Source: Pseudopithomyces maydicus (Eukaryota; Ascomycota; Dothideomycetes; Pleosporales; Didymosphaeriaceae). Taken from it: a DNA stretch of 64,000 nucleotides. The stretch's first letter is position 1; the number at the start of each line of letters is the position of its first letter. Position numbers and translations under genes: made by a program. The stretch covers positions 434,001 to 498,000 of the forward strand of contig JANTUC010000015.1 in the NCBI GenBank assembly GCA_026873275.1, read 5' to 3'. This document shows positions 21,916-33,589 of this stretch, piece by piece. The notes under the pieces were generated by a model, which was given only the letters and a program-made list of their open reading frames with translations, did not search any database and was not told where the DNA came from.

Positions 21916-23408
21916 ATGTCCCGCCTCCCCCTCGCACCGCTCCCCCCAACCGCTCAATATGGCAATCCCTCCCTGAGCCCATCTTCCGCCAGCACCTCGT
22001 GCGCCTCGAAAAATGTACAAACGCCGTCCCCGTTGACCCCACCGTCTTCCCTCTGCCCCCCAGCCCATCCACTCCGCATATCCTCCCTCTCGCTCTGGAA
22101 CAGCACTTCACCGATGACCTTGCGTTCCTCGCCGCCCCCGAAGAAGGCGCTCAGAGCGTCGCCGCCGCATGCCTCGAACAACATACGACGCCTCTCCGAC
22201 TCACAGTTCGCTTTGCTGCGCTCGATATTTCGCTCAGCCCGGCGGTGAAAGCAGCGCTGCAGGATATCCTGGATGATGTTAGAGGGCTGTCTGGTACCAC
22301 GGATGTCGCCGCCCACGCTGAGATCCCTTTCGAAAAGATAATAAAGCTACATGAGAAGCGATTGCTCGCGAGGCTCCGGAGCGCAAAGTGGGTCAAGCCG
22401 ACGTATCTAAGCCGCCAGCATAAGAAGCCATTGCATGCAGATTTCGCGAATCTAGCACACCGAGTGCAGTTTCTCTACCTGAAGAAAGAAGCACCCGTGA
22501 GGCGGGCAGTAGAGAAAGAGATACGGTCTTTAGAGGGTGCGTTCGACGCATTTGAAAAATGTGCCGCAGGCACCGAAGAAGAATTCTCGGCGCTTCAGCA
22601 CGTCGTCAAAGCGAGCTTTGCATTCTGCAAAAGCGAAGACGTGAGGGGTTTCGCGACGAGATTAGAAAACAGCGTGAGCGGGACGCCGACGAGGCAGGTG
22701 GCGTCGGCGATTAAGACGCTGAGGCAATTGGAGAAGATAGGTGCATATTGGCGGATTGCGGTCGAGTTGGTGAGGACGAGCGTTAAGCATCCCACGCTGT
22801 TTCGAGAGAGAGTGAGGTTGGCGTTTTTGACGCCGTATGAGAGTGTGCCGACGGATGTTGGGTATGAGGCTTGGGCGACGAGCTGTCATGTTCATGCTGA
22901 GGTGCAATTGGCGGTGTACTATGATCTTGCGGGTCAGAAGTCTCGGAATGGGAATTTGGGATGTGCGGAAAGAGGGATGGAGGGTGCGGGTGAGGAACAT
23001 GATGTCCTCCATCCACGGGTCATTGGCACGTCGAAATGGCTATGTTACTTGTGTTATCTTTTTCTGCGTTCGCATGGCGGGTTCGTAGTGGCGAATACGC
23101 ATGGTAGACTTTACGATCAGTGGACTGTGCCGGATTTGGAAGAGTTTGAGGAGGAGATGTGTTCTCGTTACCGGAATATTGTCCGGGCTATCGATGAGGA
23201 AGTTGTGAGGGAGACGCAGAATGGAGATGAAGAAACGATGGGAGAGGAGAGCGTGAGGTGGCGTGCTGAACCCATGACGAGTAGGCAGAATCTGCTGCTC
23301 GATGATAATGACGCGGTGCTCCCAGAAAGTGGAACGGGAGATATAGACCGATTTGATGAGGGTGTACTAAATATTTCCGCAGGGTTGGAAAGTTTAGGAT
23401 TAAAATAA
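21916..23408 (+). CDS. OTT_1508-type deaminase-fold protein, frame broken in a C run
   Basis: The start ATG at 21916 gives SRLPLAPLPP. One base out of frame it continues NRSIWQSLPEPIFRQHL and stays open to 23408. The break is the six-C run 21942-21947; one more C makes a continuous 497-aa frame. The C-terminal third has CHVHAEVQLAVYYD (about residue 324) and SKWLCYLCYLFLRSHGGF (about 375), followed by NTHGRLYDQW. These are the H-A-E and C-x2-C zinc-binding motifs of the deaminase superfamily, in the arrangement of the OTT_1508-like family that is expanded in fungi. The zinc ligands and catalytic Glu look intact. The N-terminal two thirds are helical and family-specific. Natural substrate and role are unknown; bacterial relatives of the wider superfamily occur in conflict systems, but no such role is shown here. 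Intronless. Confidence 0.8.
21942..21947 (+). other. Putative missing C (frameshift site 3)
   Basis: Six C near the start of the deaminase-like gene. A seventh joins the only in-frame ATG to the long downstream frame, which otherwise has no ATG near its beginning. Confidence 0.6.
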
Positions 23409-23592
23409 TATAAAACAAAGAGATAAGTAGAAGCTGAATTTATTGTCGACATAAGATGTGACATAAGATGGTTGTATGGATAGTAGTAGTATTCGGATGT
23501 ACGTATGGCTTATGATCGTACGAATAGGTAAGCAATATGCCGACCCATATAAATATGAGCTTCTATCATACCCACGAATTTTGGCTGCGCTC

Positions 23593-24863
23593 TCACTCGC
23601 AAGAAATCCGATCACAAGCCAACATAGCCACGCCCTCCTCCTCAACCACAGCACTCTGCCTCCTACGCCTCCTGGCAGCCACGTTCTGCTTCCTCGCAGC
23701 CAGAGTGTCCTTCCTAGCGGCAAGCTGCAGTTTCCGAACTGCCAGGTTTTCTTTCCTCTCAGCTAGGTTCTCTGCCCACCGCTTGACCACCATCTCTTCC
23801 GCTCCGGCACTTCTCTTGCGTCCACCCACGAACTTGAGATTCTCGTTGCCAACAACACCGTTCAAGACGTTGCCATTGCTCGGCGCGCCGATGCCTTGTA
23901 CAATTCCATCTCCTCCCTGCACGACGTTCGAATAGCTCGTGAGCATCGTCTGTACGCCGGTCACGAAGTCCTGGCCGTCAAACTCGCAGTGCCCACCCTG
24001 AGGTGTGTTGTCCACCGTCTGCAAGGCGTTGATCTGGTTTGCGGACATACCCGCCTGGGCCGCTAACTGCTCGTACGAAGTGACAGCCTGGGGGATAGAA
24101 TCCTGCAACAACTGCAGCTCAGACTGGGTACTTTGGTAGTGGATCCTCAGTGTGCTCATCACAGCCGCCTGGTTCTGGAAGTCCACCTGCGGGGGCATAG
24201 CTCCGCAGTTCAGCTCGACGGCGGAATTCGCAAAGTTTTGCATTTGGGCTGGGATGAAGAAGCCGGACATGAGAAGAGAGCCGCCGCTGACGCCGGTGAA
24301 CTTGACATTGTTGGCGTCGAAGGCGACGAGTTGGGGCATCATGACTTGGACGAAGTCGTTGACAGCTTGGGCGTGGGCTACGCCATCGGTGCGCTGGAGA
24401 CCGGAACCTCCGCCCCAGAAGAGGTTTGGGTCGGGGGCAAGGAGCGCAACACCCATTGTGTTGGCTTGGATGTTCTGGTTCGGGAAATCGAAGAAAGATT
24501 GGCCACCGTCGCCGTGGAGGAGAACGTTCACACCTGAAGTGAAATAATTAGTATACTTTCATAACGAATGAAAGCACGGGAACCTGTCGACATACCCATG
24601 GTTCCATTCGCACCACTGGCCGCCGCCGCACCAGGGACACCGCTCGCCGCCGTGAACTGATCCGCTGGAGCAGCAATCTTGAACCGAATGGGAAGCTGGT
24701 TGACGTTCACGGTAGCATCGAGGATCATCGAGCCATCCGCAGCCTGGGAGATACCCTGAGGTACCCGAGCCGCCTGCTGTTGAGCCGTCGCCCTCTGTCT
24801 GCCTCCTCTCTGCGGCGAGCAAGCCGCAAGCGCTACCAGCGAAGCAAAAACCAATTTGTACAT
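23593..24863 (-). CDS. Secreted alpha/beta hydrolase with heptad-repeat basic tail (402 aa)
   Basis: Leftward; exons 24596-24863 and 23593-24533, intron 62 bp, phase 1. Signal peptide MYKLVFASLVALAACS. The catalytic domain shows LLHGDGGQSFF (oxyanion-type loop, about residue 94), GVSGGS (nucleophile elbow G-x-S-x-G, Ser about 172) and GGHCEFDG (probable catalytic His region), so it is a serine esterase or lipase-like enzyme, with unknown substrate. After about residue 320 a tail begins with dibasic sites (GGRKRSAG, VVKRWAEN). It continues as five seven-residue units of the form L-A-x-R-K-x-x (LAERKEN, LAVRKLQ, LAARKDT, LAARKQN, VAARRRR), then a Glu patch. The KR sites could be cut by Kex2, releasing a strongly basic amphipathic helix (inference). 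Confidence 0.8.
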
Positions 24864-26011
24864 CCTGCTACTACTAAAACGAAACAGTGCACAGCACGAT
24901 GGGACTAAAAATTAGAAACAAGAACGGAATAGGTAGAAAGCGGACCGGCCGAGGAGAATGGAAAGAACGGCACAAAACCGTCACGAAAGAAGCGAAAGGA
25001 TAGAAGCAGGAGGTGGAGGTGACGAGAACGAAGAGATGTGGAGAAGCATGTCTTCATGTAGCATTGTGCCCACCGTGGGTCAAACAATGCCTAGGAGCCA
25101 AGGAACATCATGCGGAGGTTGCGAGTGCTTACTACTCCATTTTGAGCTTGCTTTCTGCGGTTACTAGCCGCTGTTGGGCGTTATGGTTTGATGTTCTGAT
25201 CATGGTACGCGGAGGGTGTCGGTTTGGAGGCGTGCATGTTTCGGGGTGGCTTGGCGGGAAGATCCTTGCGGCTCATCAGCCTGCCCAGATTTGAGCAAAA
25301 AGATTGGTCTAGATCGTGCGTTAAAGGTTCTATAGTTGTCGGTTGATCAGTTACAGCTTTTAATTATCCGGTGACATTGAGCTCTAGAAAGACATAGGGA
25401 GAATTGCTGATGGGTTGCGGCTCGGCTCGCTTACCATATGAGTGACCTGACAGCACTTACCTGCCTCAAATGAGGCGATGAAACACTGCACACACTCCAG
25501 ATTGTTTGCGAAGCTGTACATCTTCATTGGGCGACCTGGTTAATTCTAGTTCTGTTTGAGAGCATGCATAACAATTATTCGCCGAATAATCCGGGGGTGG
25601 CGTGACGCCAGCAGAAGCTCAGCGAACAGTGACGAAGCACATGCTTCCCAGAGCCCTGTGGAGTACTTCGCGACGGATGACTGGTCGCATTCGGGCGTTG
25701 AGAGTAATGCATGAAGAAATCACCGATCGTACATATCCACTGAACGTAAGCCTTGGCATATCATAGATAGAAAGTGGTGGTTCAAGTAGTTGGTATCATG
25801 ATAGACGGTCTGCTCGAGCTTGCCCCATATCGACTGGTCGTCTGTCCACACGCTTGAGAGATGTACACCAGTATTGGTCTCGAATTGTCGTTTTGAGGAT
25901 CATTTCATTGCTAACTTTTTGCAATGACTACCTCCAAGTGTTCGCCCCATAAATGCATTTCGCCATTTCCGTAACCCATGAATGTTGGAGAAGAGCTAGA
26001 AAAGGAACACT
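24864..26011. other. Intergenic, no supported gene
   Basis: About 1.15 kb between the hydrolase promoter and the 3' end of the uL14 gene. No gene or clear repeat was seen. Confidence 0.5.
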
Positions 26012-26742
26012 TTACATCACAACACCGGAGTTGGATGCGATACGCTGAGAAGACGTTAGCGACAGCTCGTGCAGATGTTCTGGAGCAACCTACAGGCCAG
26101 AGCTCAGCGGCCTCCTTTCCGACAGGGCCAGTGATGGCAGAGCCCTTCATTTCACCCTTGGGGTTGACAATCTACATGCCGTTAGTCCTTGCCCGACATC
26201 TAATTCGGTATGCGCCACTCACCACACCAGCGTTGTCCTCGAAGTACAGGAAGACACCGTCGCCTCGCCTCCAGGGCTTGCTCTGGCGGACAATGACGGC
26301 GGGCATGACCTTCTTTCGGAGCTCAGGCTTTCCCTTCTTGACGGTGGCCATGACCATGTCACCGACACCACCGGCGGGCAGACGGTTAAGACGAGCACCG
26401 ATACCCTTGACGGAGATGATGTAGAGGTTACGGGCGCCGGAGTTGTCGCAGCAGTTCATGACCGCACCGCTGTATCCAGTCAGTTCACATCCTTCAATAT
26501 CTCCAATCGCCAAGTTCGACATCGATGTACAATATTCGAGGAGCGCGAAGGCGTCGTAGGGCAGACGTACACAGGCAGACCGAGGGTCATCTTGAGCTTG
26601 TTACCCTGTGTTTCTGTTAGAAATTTGCTCTGCCATCATGTTGCCCGGCAGCTGGTCATCGCGGTCGTGGGAACCGGGCGGATGCAACAGATGCCGGGTC
26701 GCAAGAACATACGGAGGAACCGCGACCGCGCTTGGAAGCCAT
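26012..26742 (-). CDS. RPL23: Ribosomal protein uL14 (60S L23), 140 aa
   Basis: Leftward, five exons: 26713-26742, 26571-26605, 26223-26469, 26094-26171 and 26012-26044. It is a component of the large cytosolic ribosomal subunit near the bridge to the small subunit. The spliced protein opens MASKRGRGSS, GNKLKMTLGLPV, then GAVMNCCDNSGARNLYIIS, RLNRLPAGGVGDMVMATVK, KKGKPELRKKVMPA, NPKGEMKGSAITGPVGKEA, and ends RIASNSGVVM. This is diagnostic for eukaryotic uL14 and of full family length. Intron placement is confirmed by conserved residues on both sides of every junction. The second intron contains an ATG-led open frame (MSNLAIGDIEG...) that runs into exon 3 and must not be taken as the start. 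One residue differs from the usual pattern (NCC for NCA). Confidence 0.97.
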
Positions 26743-27596
26743 TGTATCGGATTACGGAGAGGTAAGTCGTGGGGTGGATCGGGTGCGTCGTCGCGAGTTG
26801 TCGATGTCGATGGTGCTGCCAAAGTCGAAATGGTTGTGCGGAGACTCGCCAACGAAATTCCGAGGGCGCTAGGCCCGATGCCGACTAGTGCGTCATCATC
26901 GGCCAGCCCCTCCACCTCAGTCTTCATCGTATCCGTTGCTGGCCTCACTAAGCTCATGAATTTTGCCATGCCGATGCGTCCCATCGAAAATTAGTATGTA
27001 TCGGTAGATGTATTTTCGGTTTATGCTACCTCTGTCACGCCAAGATCTCATTTACAGCAAAATACACAACGACACTCCAGCCATCTATTAGATTTTTGTA
27101 GTAGGCCATACAATAATTATTTAAATTTACAAGACTCGTCACATGTTTTTCCTTTGAAAGATCGAGGCCGCTGGTCACGCACATATCTCACTACCACTGA
27201 TCAACGGTCTGGTTAGGCATGTATGAATTTGTTCTGAAGCAGAGCATTGCACGCAGCCTGCAAAATATATGCAAATATACTTACTGAAACACCAGAACCT
27301 CGCCGTTACTTGGGAACTCAGAGTCTCAAGTGAACATAAAGAAGGATCAAGGCGACTTAGCCTGTGAGAATGGAAAGTCTAATTGCCATCTTCAGTATTT
27401 TTATTAAAGATTGAATCCCGTTCCCAACCCCTATCACAGGCTCATGATTGGCACGCTTACACATCATGCAACATGCAGATGACTATAGCCCACAGGATGC
27501 TGCCTCAGAAATCTACACGTGTCTTTTGGCGAACACTATTGGCGTGTGTATCAAGACTTGAAGAAACAAGAAAACGGCCACTGGGATTGCCAGCAC
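26743..27596. other. Intergenic between divergent uL14 and HET genes
   Basis: About 850 bp, AT-rich between 27000 and 27300. The leftward side must carry the ribosomal-protein promoter; no specific element was identified with confidence. Confidence 0.45.
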
Positions 27597-29567
27597 ATGC
27601 CGCATTCTGGAGGACCTAACATGCCGACAGTTAAAAACCTAAATGGCCCACCGCCACCGCCACCTCCTCTTCCTCCGTTCTCCAAGCCTTCATGTGCTCA
27701 ATGTCAAGCTAATCGGCGTATCACAATACAGGAAGCATTTTCCCGTGCTCTGTTACTCTGCGAGCGATGCGAAAAAGCCACCCGTGCCTTATCTGTTTAC
27801 ATGACTCAGCAACATACGCAATACGCACAGAACCATCTAAAAATCGATCTCGGCATGATTCAACAGGAAGACGAAATATGCTTTGGAGATTTGCAATTCT
27901 CTCATAGGAGACCAACATGGGTGGAGATTTTTCCGCAGTCTACTTCCACAAAAGCACAAAACATAGAGATATGCATCGACAGGGAATCCCCGGCTGTACT
28001 AACGTCTGATGTAAATTCTCAAGATCTCAATAACGGTTTCCTGTATCAGAATTGGAGACACGGACTCTCGGTGCCTTGGTCTATGGGGTCAACGGAATCT
28101 TTGGAATGGGCAAGGGCGCGACTGATACAATGTGAAACTTCGCACACACAGTGCCATCAGGCTCAAAGCATCCTCCCTAAGCGGACTCTTGACATTCGGA
28201 TCACACCAGATACCGGCAATGACATTCGTTTACGAGAATCGAGCCTGCTCGAAACGGGCCGATATGCTACGCTGAGCCATGGTTGGGGCAAGCAACATCC
28301 GCCGAAAACCTTACGGGCCGATGTGCAGGCAAGCATGAAGAGGATTCAACTTGATTCGCTGTCTATTAAGTTCCAGCAAGTCATTCACTTTGTTCGCCAG
28401 CTGGGAATAGATTTTCTTTGGATCGATTCGCTTTGTATCATCCAGGATGACGAGCAGGACAAACTCGAACAAATTCCTCGAATGAGTGAAATATATTCTA
28501 ACTCGGTTCTGACAATAGCAGCTTCTCAGTCGAGCGATTCCGAGGGAAAGTTATTCTCCCCCAAGTCGCCGTTTGAAATCGGCTTCCGGCTCAATGACGC
28601 AGAACAAGGCATCGACAACGGCCTTCGGGTCCGAAAGGCTTTCCCTCACCAAATGACAAACATGCCACCATTAGAAACCTTGGCCACGCCATATCTGCAG
28701 GCCACCTTCCCCCTGTTGAAGCGTGCTTGGGTCTTCCAAGAGCGGATTCTCTCCCCACGCATGCTCCACTTTGGAGAGAATGAGCTCCATTGGGAGTGTG
28801 GTACCACAGCATCGTGTGAGTGCGGCATCGAAAATGCATCAAACATCAAACCATCAATCTTCGCACTTAGTGCACCGCTCAGGAACAAAGCTTCAAACCA
28901 TCAAGTTCCATACAACATCGCTTTTGCGCGCCTGATCAACTACTATAGTAACTTGGAGCTTTCGTACGAAAGTGATATTCTGCTCGCGCTCCAGGGTATT
29001 GTCACACAAATAGAAGGCATCACAGGAGATCAGAACGTCGCTGGACTATGGAAGAAGAAGCTAGGCTGGAACTTGTGTTGGTCAGTCATGCAGCCCAGTC
29101 CACGCAGAAGGCATGCGAAGGTTCCGACCTGGTCGTGGGCATCCGTCCTGACACCAATCAATTACGAAGCCTACCAAGTAGGTGAGGTAGATGCAGGCGC
29201 CATAGTGACCCTCGCGCATCCGCATTCAGCTCCTTCAGAATTTGCATTGCGGCTGCGCCGCCGCGTCATACGAGGTACTTCCAAACGCCACAACGATGGA
29301 TTTGTGTTTGAGTACTTGGATATCGTGATCCCGTTTTTAGCGGATGTTTCTGAAATCGAAAGCGAGGTCCTATGTTTGGTCGAGATAGGACCAATGGCTC
29401 GGACGGATGAGCGCCGACATGAATTTCCTTGCCTTGTACTTCACCAGCCAGATCCGTTGCAAGCTGATATATTCCAAAGGGTTGGGAGGATCGACTTGAA
29501 GCCGAATGCCTACTCGAAGCTTTTCGATGAGACAATCGGAAATGAGGAAGATATTTACATTGTTTAA
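27597..29567 (+). CDS. HET-domain protein (heterokaryon-incompatibility type), 656 aa
   Basis: Single exon. The frame is open from 27489 but its first ATG is at 27597, chosen as the start. The HET domain shows its three blocks: RYATLSHGWGK (about residue 221), GIDFLWIDSLCIIQDDE (about 273) with SEIYSNSVLTIAAS, and KRAWVFQERILSPRMLHF (about 375). PTWSWASV follows near residue 520. HET proteins trigger allorecognition and cell death when incompatible alleles or partners meet, and some resemble innate-immune TIR-like modules. The N-terminus has a seven-proline run and two C-x2-C pairs (CAQC about residue 32, CERC about residue 55) that could hold zinc. No NACHT, ankyrin or WD repeats are attached. 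No obvious partner gene is adjacent. Confidence 0.93.
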   Translation: MPHSGGPNMPTVKNLNGPPPPPPPLPPFSKPSCAQCQANRRITIQEAFSRALLLCERCEKATRALSVYMTQQHTQYAQNHLKIDLGMIQQEDEICFGDLQFSHRRPTWVEIFPQSTSTKAQNIEICIDRESPAVLTSDVNSQDLNNGFLYQNWRHGLSVPWSMGSTESLEWARARLIQCETSHTQCHQAQSILPKRTLDIRITPDTGNDIRLRESSLLETGRYATLSHGWGKQHPPKTLRADVQASMKRIQLDSLSIKFQQVIHFVRQLGIDFLWIDSLCIIQDDEQDKLEQIPRMSEIYSNSVLTIAASQSSDSEGKLFSPKSPFEIGFRLNDAEQGIDNGLRVRKAFPHQMTNMPPLETLATPYLQATFPLLKRAWVFQERILSPRMLHFGENELHWECGTTASCECGIENASNIKPSIFALSAPLRNKASNHQVPYNIAFARLINYYSNLELSYESDILLALQGIVTQIEGITGDQNVAGLWKKKLGWNLCWSVMQPSPRRRHAKVPTWSWASVLTPINYEAYQVGEVDAGAIVTLAHPHSAPSEFALRLRRRVIRGTSKRHNDGFVFEYLDIVIPFLADVSEIESEVLCLVEIGPMARTDERRHEFPCLVLHQPDPLQADIFQRVGRIDLKPNAYSKLFDETIGNEEDIYIV

Positions 29568-30678
29568 ATATACGTACAGGCATCATGTCTTGATAGAGGC
29601 CTCGCGCGATAAAGATCATTCATCCATCCACTACGTCCCACTCAGCCTGATCTCACAAAGCATTATCCTCCACCTAACACTCTCACGCTTAATTCTTCGA
29701 TCCAATCAACAATCTCCCCTCCAAGTGTCCCAGACACAAGCATGCCCACCACATACCCCTCTCCACCAGCCCCCAGCCACCACGAAACCCCAACCTCTTA
29801 TCTACCCAACCAGGCCACCCAAGAAACCACACGCGCCACACTAGACCTATTAAGCAACTCATCGCGCCCCCAACCCCTCGCATCCAGCACCCCCAATCCA
29901 GCCCAGTATACGCAGCTCTTAGCTCAAGCCACCCATCCCCGCTCCCTCGCTTCGCACATCCCAAAGCAGCGCCCCTCCGCCCGTTTTCCTGCTCGGCACA
30001 CAGGCAATCGACCGACCCATCGCGCAGCCTATCATCCGATGCATGCTGTACTTACGCATCAACCTACCCTTGCCATGGCGTATGTGTGTACGTGAATACG
30101 TGTGTGGGTCCTAGGTAGGGTACGTAAGGCGCGCCACCTGTATCTTCCCCACCTCTCGTGACCTTCCCATTTGCGACCGTTCCGATTGCCCGTTCTGCCT
30201 GCCGGCCCGCCTGGCGAACCGAAGCGTCGCACCCGCGGAGGCGTACTTTTTCGATAGTTTGTGCAGGGTGCTTGCTTGGACGTCTGGTCTTGGGCTGCGT
30301 TGCTTGCTTGCGAGTGCGGGTGAGTGCGATAAGGCTGGATTGGAAGTTGGGAGGGGGAAATAGAGAGGATGGGATCGTGTTATGGGGTATCGATGTAGGT
30401 GGTACAGAAATGCGCAATGTCGGGTCTTCTGGTGATCGGAGGGTGCTGGTGAGGGCTTACCACACGTGGGATCTTCAGGGCCCACTCCATGTTGCGATGT
30501 AGATCATAACACGATATTAACCATTTTGAAGAGGAATCACCAGGTTTAGCCACAGTAGCGAGAGATTGAAGTTGAAAAGAATTTGTGTTGTTATTTCATT
30601 AATTCCACCGCATTAGGCGTGCGTTTTCATATTAAAGCATCAAACATTAAAATTGAAGGTCATTACCTTCCTGTCTCA
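29568..30678. other. Intergenic, convergent 3' ends
   Basis: About 1.1 kb between the HET gene and the leftward wall-protein gene. 29700-30000 is C-rich and gives long chance frames on both strands. No gene supported. Confidence 0.5.
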
Positions 30679-33589
30679 TTATATCAGTCCCATACCTAGG
30701 CCAGCTGCACCAAGTAATCCAGCTGCAATGCCACCCAATCCCATTGGACCCTTCGGGGCCGAACCGTCGTAAAAGGTTGGCTGTGGCGAGCCGCTCGTAG
30801 AGTTCGTTTGCGCGGTAGTCGTTCGTGAGAAGCTGATCTCGGGTGGCGTGTAAGAAGGTGGAGCAGAAGTGCTCTCTTCGGTGATCGATGGGGTCTCCGT
30901 CGGTGCCTCGGATGAAGGTGGAGCTTCAGAGGTGGAGTCAGCAGCACTGCTTGAAGGAAGCACACTGGAAGAAGGAGAACTGGAAGGAGGAGAGCTGGAA
31001 GAAGGCGAACTGGAAGGCGCAAGAGTTTCGCTGCTCGATTCAGGCGTGCTGGACGGAGCAGGTGTCTCGCTGCTAGTAATAGAAGGAGCAGGCGTTTCGC
31101 TGCTCGGGGATTCAATAGAAGAACTAGGGGGGTTACCCGAACTGCTGGAAGGCGATGCGGTGACGGTGATCGGCTCCGCAGTCGAAACTTGAGTGGTAGG
31201 TTCGATGGTCACTGTCGGTGTCTCTACTGATGTCACGGTCGATCGTGGAGGTACAGATGCAGTTGAAACGACGGTCGTGTCTGGGGGCTGAGATTGAGAT
31301 ACAATACTAGTCCGGGTCACTGCAGAGAGGGCAGGCGCGAATTTGTTCTCCGTTGCAGTATTGAGCGAGTCGCGCAATCGCACAGCTGTTGTAGTGCCAA
31401 CTGCGGAAGCCGTGTTGGTAGGACTTGTACCAGCAACTGGATCGCAAGCGCCAGAATTGATGGGAGAGCCAAGTTGCTCTATCACAGTTGGTTCGGAGTT
31501 CAAGTAAGAGACAACGGTTGCCGGCACAGACGCGCTGTTTACGATGCTTTGAGTAGGCACAAGCAATACGGGATTTCCTGTTGTATCAACACCTTCGATG
31601 AGTTCGATCGAAGTTTGGCAGCCCGTGGCGACAGGAGTGACTGATATATGAGAAAATGTCTCATAAGCGGCATAAACTGTTGGGTAGGTAAGTGTGTTTC
31701 CACTGTATACCCACGTTATAGCCGTCTCTGTTGGGAGCGGGTTCGTGACAACGGTGGAACTCCACGTTGAACCAGACTCGTCAGTCAACCATTGCAGAGT
31801 GGTCAGAGTTGTAAAACTTGTTGAAGTGGTTACGACAGACGAGTAGGCCACTAGAGTGGCTGTGACGTCGATACGACATTTTTGACCGCACGAAGGGAGA
31901 CCTTGGGAAGACGAAGATGGGGTCACAGTGCGTTCCACAGTAGTCGCGACTGTTGTTGGCACGAGGGACGTGAAGGTAACAGTAGAAGTAACTATAGAGG
32001 TCGTGGTTACGGGCGGTAGCTGTGTTGTTATGATCTCGGTCGTTCCAGATTCAGTCACGGTGCTCGTAACTGTGGAAGCGGGCAGCGTGAAAGTCGTGGT
32101 AAACGTCTCGATGCTTGTTGAAATAACCGTAGAGATAAAGGTAATGGGCTCGGTTGTTGTGATCAACGAAGGAACCGTGGTCGTGATCAATGAAGGCACG
32201 GTCGTCGGCACCAGTTGCGTCTCAGTGAAACTAAGCGTAACGAAAACAGTCGAAATGATAGTCTCGGCAGGGCTAACGTGGCGTCAGTATTTATGTTTCA
32301 AGGCAAGTGGTTTATATTTACAGTGTAGTCGTGACCGTCGACGTTGTACCTGAAGCGGTCACAGTTGTCGTGGTTGTCACAGGTGGAAGAGTTATGGTAC
32401 TCAGAACCGTACTGATACTGGTAGAAACGAAGGTTGTAGTGATGAAATCGGTGACGACATCAGTGACAACATCAGTAATGTAAGAAGTAGGACCAAGCAC
32501 AGTTGTCTCGACGGTCTGGGTAGGACCAACAACAGTCTGAGTGGGACCAGGTACAGTTGCGTTGATAGTAACCTAGACGGACGGTAAGAACAAGTGTCGA
32601 TTCGTAATGGAAGGGACCACTTACGGGCGATGTGAAGGTAGAAACGTCAGTGATGGTGTAGGGGACGCTCTCAACGCTGGTAATTGTCACAGGAACCTCG
32701 ATGATAGTTGATACTATCGAAGTGATAGTCGAAGAAATCGTCGTTGTGTACCAACTCGTGATGTACGAGGTTGAAATAGTAGTATACGTGCTCCACTCAG
32801 TAATGTAGCCAGTGCTTAGATAGGTGCTGTACTCTGTAGTTAAGAATGTGCTGATTGCAGTGGTAAAAAATGTGCTGATATCCGTCAGGATAGAAGTCTG
32901 GTTCACCGTCTGGACTGAAGTGTGGTCCACCGTCTGGATAGAAGTGTGGTCCACAGTTGTTGTGTCAGTAACAGTGCAAGTCTATCATGTATCAGTATTG
33001 ACCGATGGATAATAAACGTGAAGGGATGGCCTACTGTTGTGGAGGTCTCGGTGGTAGTAGAGTTTCTCCAGAAGGTGACGGTGTCCCAGAATGTTGTCGT
33101 TGTCCACTTGAGCTTAGTACTTGTAGTTGTCACAGTGTCCGGCTTTTTTGTCTTTGTCGTAGTGACCGTAACTGGTTTGACTTTGGTCGTTGTAACGGTA
33201 GTGGTCACGGGATAAGGGGTTTTAGTTTTGGTGGTAGTAATGACAATCGGCTTGGGTGTCTTTGTCGTAGTGCTGATGATGGTCACAGCAGAGCACGTGC
33301 CGTAGCTAGGAGAGGGGGTCTCATAACCACCAGTGGGGTAGGATACTGCTGGGGGACTGGTCTCGTAGCCACCGGTTGGATAAGGCTCCATTGAAGGCTC
33401 TGGAGCGGGCTCTGGGGTGGTCTCAGGCTCAGGTACTTCGTAAGAAGATGGAGAAGTGCCATAGTCGGGAGACGAAGGAGCTGGAGCTGGAGAATCCGAG
33501 ACAACATAACTTTCGGCCGCATAGGTATCATTTGACTGTTGGGCGATAACCGCGCCGGCGATGGCCAGCAAAGACCAAATGTTCCGCAT
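30679..33589 (-). CDS. Ser/Thr-rich GPI-type cell-wall protein (918 aa)
   Basis: Leftward; exons 33035-33589, 32625-32981, 32322-32572 and 30679-32272, introns 49-53 bp, phases closed. Signal peptide MRNIWSLLAIAGAVIAQ. Then a Pro/Glu/Tyr segment with near repeats (YPTGGYETSPP, YPTGGYETPSP). A very long Thr/Ser/Val region follows, including tandem nine-residue units (TVDHTSIQ, TVDHTSVQ, TVNQTSIL) and a doubled VPSLITTT. A small Cys-containing island (LPSCGQKCRIDVTAT ... GCQTSIELIEG ... SGACDP) lies near residues 510-680. Then comes a Ser/Pro-rich stalk, and a terminus with a small-residue site (DGSAPKG) before a weakly hydrophobic Gly/Ala/Leu tail (GIAAGLLGAAGLGMGLI) typical of GPI addition. 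It is likely a heavily O-mannosylated wall protein or adhesin. The Cys island may be the functional head domain; family unknown. Confidence 0.85.

Noticed and set aside
26172..26522. 116-codon ATG-led frame starting inside the uL14 gene
   Set aside because: It begins in intron 2 and reads through intron 3; the spliced model recovers the complete conserved uL14 sequence.
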